Source: Sipunculus nudus (taxonomy: Eukaryota > Annelida > Sipuncula > Golfingiida > Sipunculidae). From it: a stretch of 64,000 bases of DNA. Numbering within the stretch: position 1 is the stretch's first letter; every line of letters begins with the position of its first letter. This document shows, piece after piece, positions 63,701-64,000 of the stretch. Made by a program: the position numbers and the translations under genes. A model generated the notes under the pieces. The model saw only the letters and a program-made list of their open reading frames with translations, did not search any database and was not told the origin of the DNA. The stretch covers positions 42,108,714 through 42,172,713 of the forward strand of contig CM049320.1 in assembly GCA_026874595.1 (NCBI GenBank). The letters are read 5' to 3'.

Positions 63701-63736
63701 GCTGTCTGTTGGGTTTTCAGATCCTCTGCTGTTCCT
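53317..63736 (-). CDS. USP5: USP5 / isopeptidase T, C-terminal part (9 exons, partial)
   Basis: Join, 5' to 3' on the minus strand: 63736-63583, 62754-62697, 60904-60782, 60194-60106, 59065-58955, 57206-57063, 56309-56173, 55092-54960 and 53489-53317. These sum to 1122 nt, 373 aa plus stop, with every junction GT-AG and in frame. USP5 is a cysteine deubiquitinase that disassembles unanchored polyubiquitin; vertebrates also have the paralogue USP13. In order the protein shows [53 protein letters not shown]1 ([15 protein letters not shown]), UBA2 ([15 protein letters not shown] and RAADWIFSH) and the His box with CGHYVCH. The zinc-finger UBP domain and the Cys box must lie beyond the right edge. 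The two-UBA insertion between catalytic halves is typical of USP5/13. Whether this is USP5 or a pre-duplication USP5/13 cannot be decided here. Confidence 0.93.
54497..54537. repeat. (TA)n microsatellite
   Basis: About 40 bp of TA on the 5' side of the hammerhead-like repeat. A second, interrupted TA tract lies at 54716-54786. Confidence 0.9.
54568..54649 (+). ncRNA. Hammerhead-like short repeat, copy 2
   Basis: CTGATGA at 54583-54589 and GAAA at 54606-54609. Stem I is ATTCAC (54577-54582) with GTGAAT (54619-54624). Stem III is ACA/TGT with loop GAC (54609-54617), followed by U 54618 as the would-be cleavage base. Stem II is CGGG with CCTG (54591-54604) beside a U-U mismatch. It differs from copy 1 at a handful of positions; the core and stem I are unchanged. 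Confidence 0.5.
54960..55092 (-). CDS. USP5: USP5 exon: end of UBA2 and linker to His box
   Basis: Encodes [20 protein letters not shown], the last UBA2 helix, then an acidic linker ending CRDGTG. The final A joins AG of the next exon to make Lys, giving RDGTGKYKLQAF, which parallels RDGPGKYQLFAF in human USP5. Confidence 0.9.
55093..56172 (-). other. USP5 intron with dispersed repeat
   Basis: Holds copy 2 of the repeat also at 9061-9382 (here 55378-55692). Otherwise unremarkable. Confidence 0.7.
55378..55692 (+). repeat. Dispersed repeat, copy 2
   Basis: Starts CCAGGAGGGTATGCATTCAT, contains CCAATGAAGAATTG, ends GAATGCAAATGTCTAGTTTG. Collinear with 9061-9382. Confidence 0.65.
56173..56309 (-). 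CDS. USP5: USP5 exon: inter-UBA linker and start of UBA2
   Basis: Encodes [20 protein letters not shown], a short linker, then the UBA2 start with [17 protein letters not shown]. The linker is more basic (SKKKGAR) than in human USP5. The acceptor is CTTCTTAG and the donor GTAAGT, ending in phase 0. Confidence 0.9.
56310..57062 (-). other. USP5 intron
   Basis: AT-rich. A short duplication of AAGACAAAAGTGTGAAA occurs three times at 56313-56380. Nothing else seen. Confidence 0.7.
57063..57206 (-). CDS. USP5: USP5 exon encoding UBA1
   Basis: Encodes the first ubiquitin-associated domain. It carries the MGF loop ([17 protein letters not shown]) and the third-helix motif [16 protein letters not shown]. 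The acceptor is GTTACAG and the donor GTCTGT, with the last G completing Asp with the following exon. Confidence 0.9.
57207..58954 (-). other. USP5 intron with a duplicated dispersed repeat
   Basis: 58080-58290 and 58390-58590 are two diverged tandem copies sharing GAGAAATAAGCTCCTAA, AAGGTCACCCATCTT, GAGATTTTGTCAATAT and GAGATATCCTGCTCACAAGG-type blocks. A GGACTGACGGGCGGACGGAC end and GACAATAGCCCATCAGAC follow. No coding potential. Confidence 0.65.
58955..59065 (-). CDS. USP5: USP5 exon ([18 protein letters not shown])
   Basis: Encodes [20 protein letters not shown] followed by an acidic [16 protein letters not shown] linker, matching the human USP5 LRGTGLQPGEEELP region. It joins directly to UBA1 here, so the linker before UBA1 is shorter than in human USP5. 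Confidence 0.9.
59066..60105 (-). other. USP5 intron with a 179-codon frame
   Basis: Between the GLQ exon and the FPDYL exon. A 179-codon minus-strand frame (59639-59100) lies inside it and stops 35 bp before the next USP5 acceptor. It is listed separately as a low-confidence CDS. Confidence 0.7.
59100..59639 (-). CDS. Unrecognised 179-aa ORF inside a USP5 intron
   Basis: The longest uninterrupted frame in the window, from ATG 59639, on the USP5 strand. Composition is protein-like (Trp, Cys and Pro present, no low complexity) with [19 protein letters not shown] near the start and [20 protein letters not shown] in the middle. I recognise no domain. It cannot extend the USP5 exon because a stop separates them. 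It may be a nested gene, a transposon fragment or chance. Confidence 0.2.
   Translation of the reverse strand: MTHPKQNKCSLFQYPRPGVFPGRVSYIGDSIKCSRPKVAGAIRPTAEYILMSYLCSEFSHETNNTKCGLTLHNNWDIFNTDIAIPNLTDLSDVFVSTLLSYKQLSEPKVWTAFCVGVIFELNSIINSAGESIRAMEVWAMENMNSLTASHYEHKIIHIYVISESLRKIKLRRIAVDSYM
60106..60194 (-). CDS. USP5: USP5 exon ([12 protein letters not shown])
   Basis: Encodes [19 protein letters not shown] and then SDNWTPVKL, the USP-fold beta strand that usually reads FPDYLVIQIKKF. The acceptor is TATTTTCAG and the donor GTAGGT. The Asp codon after VKL is completed by the next exon. Confidence 0.9.
60195..60781 (-). other. USP5 intron
   Basis: Holds a GC-richer block at 60400-60540 whose minus strand opens [20 protein letters not shown]. 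It is out of frame with the neighbouring exon and not recognised. Confidence 0.65.
60782..60904 (-). CDS. USP5: USP5 exon ([12 protein letters not shown])
   Basis: Encodes [19 protein letters not shown] then [17 protein letters not shown]. It corresponds to the human USP5 region ending VDDFWSTALQAK. The acceptor is ATTATATAG and the donor GTAAGT. Confidence 0.9.
60905..62696 (-). other. USP5 intron
   Basis: AT-rich, with a (TA)n tract at 61794-61834. Nothing else recognised. Confidence 0.7.
61794..61834. repeat. (TA)n microsatellite
   Basis: About 40 bp of TA with one GA interruption. Confidence 0.9.
62697..62754 (-). CDS. USP5: USP5 small exon
   Basis: A 58-nt exon encoding [20 protein letters not shown] across its junctions, a charged helix present in USP5. 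The acceptor is GTTAACAG and the donor GTGAGT. Phase fits both neighbours exactly, which supports the call despite the short length. Confidence 0.87.
62755..63582 (-). other. USP5 intron holding a TIR element
   Basis: Mostly the CACTG-ended element at 63121-63513, which ends about 70 bp beyond the donor of the 63583-63736 exon. Confidence 0.8.
63121..63513. mobile_element. 393-bp CACTG-ended TIR element
   Basis: The first 20 bases (CACTGCCAAAAATAATTTTC) are perfectly inverted at the right end. The interior is A/T-rich with many CAAGAAA/TTTCTTG words in both orientations, like subterminal transposase sites. No ORF. CACTG termini suggest a CMC-type (CACTA/Chapaev) or similar non-autonomous element. 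TG flanks both sides but no longer target duplication is clear. Confidence 0.8.
63583..63736 (-). CDS. USP5: USP5 exon (first in window)
   Basis: Starts in phase 0 after TTTTTTCCAG and ends with one base of the next codon at donor GTACAC. It encodes [20 protein letters not shown], then a segment ending [11 protein letters not shown]. This matches the stretch of USP5 that follows the first catalytic half. Confidence 0.9.
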
Positions 63737-64000
63737 CTGGAAAAAATATGGAGAAGCTACAGATGTTGGGGAAGGTTGAAAACCTCTGAATGATGCAAAA
63801 ATCATGACTTTTCAAGGAGTAAACATAGATTAAGGCTCATGTCTGAGCTGACAACTCACTTAATTTTGAGTAGAAAATTAATGTTAACACAGTGACTGTG
63901 TAATTCATATGTACAATTATAATATATATGTATAATGTGCAAGCAATTAAAATCTTCTTCCATGATGCAATGAGGTGTTGATAACTTTTTTACAATACCT
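63737..64000 (-). other. USP5 intron, running off the window
   Basis: AT-rich, nothing recognised. The upstream USP5 exons with the zinc finger and catalytic Cys lie beyond. Confidence 0.75.

Overview
This is a gene-poor, AT-rich, intron-rich metazoan nuclear segment. It has long introns, GT-AG junctions, many (TA)n tracts, several tRNA-derived SINE-like repeats, TIR elements and two large minisatellites. Nothing looks bacterial or organellar. Repeat style and protein divergence suggest a marine invertebrate, perhaps a mollusc or another spiralian, but the species cannot be fixed from the sequence.

Two genes are clear and converge tail to tail. (1) TMEM26, a multi-pass membrane protein, is complete on the + strand: four coding exons (15088-15278, 31094-31259, 40375-40575, 42356-42916) join in frame to 372 aa, close to the vertebrate length. 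(2) USP5 (isopeptidase T, USP5/USP13 family) is on the - strand, with nine in-frame exons between 63736 and 53317. They encode the C-terminal 373 aa: the end of the split catalytic domain, both UBA domains, and the catalytic His box. Its 5' half lies beyond the right edge.

Layout. 1-15 kb: intergenic, with one possible terminal exon (7980-8201), an exactly phased 51-bp minisatellite carrying CACGTG in most units (12.55-13.44 kb), and a possible TMEM26 5' exon (14637-14753). 15.3-31.1 kb: TMEM26 intron 1, with a SINE, a 166-bp TA-flanked TIR MITE, and a Penelope-like remnant with a hammerhead-like motif. 31.3-40.4 kb: intron 2, dominated by a 5.8-kb array of a 37-bp unit with higher-order duplications; a 300-bp SINE with a 13-bp target duplication sits at its left edge. 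41.14 kb and 54.57 kb: two inverted copies of an ~83-bp repeat that can be drawn as a hammerhead-type ribozyme. 43-53 kb: intergenic, with two opposed mariner fossils and a 427-bp TIR element full of GCGCGGCAAA motifs. 53.3-64 kb: USP5, with a 393-bp CACTG-ended TIR element in one intron.

The most notable signals are the hammerhead-like short repeats, the higher-order 37-bp array whose unit resembles a branch point plus 3' splice site, and the CACGTG-phased 51-bp array upstream of TMEM26. No complete new multi-gene system is visible.
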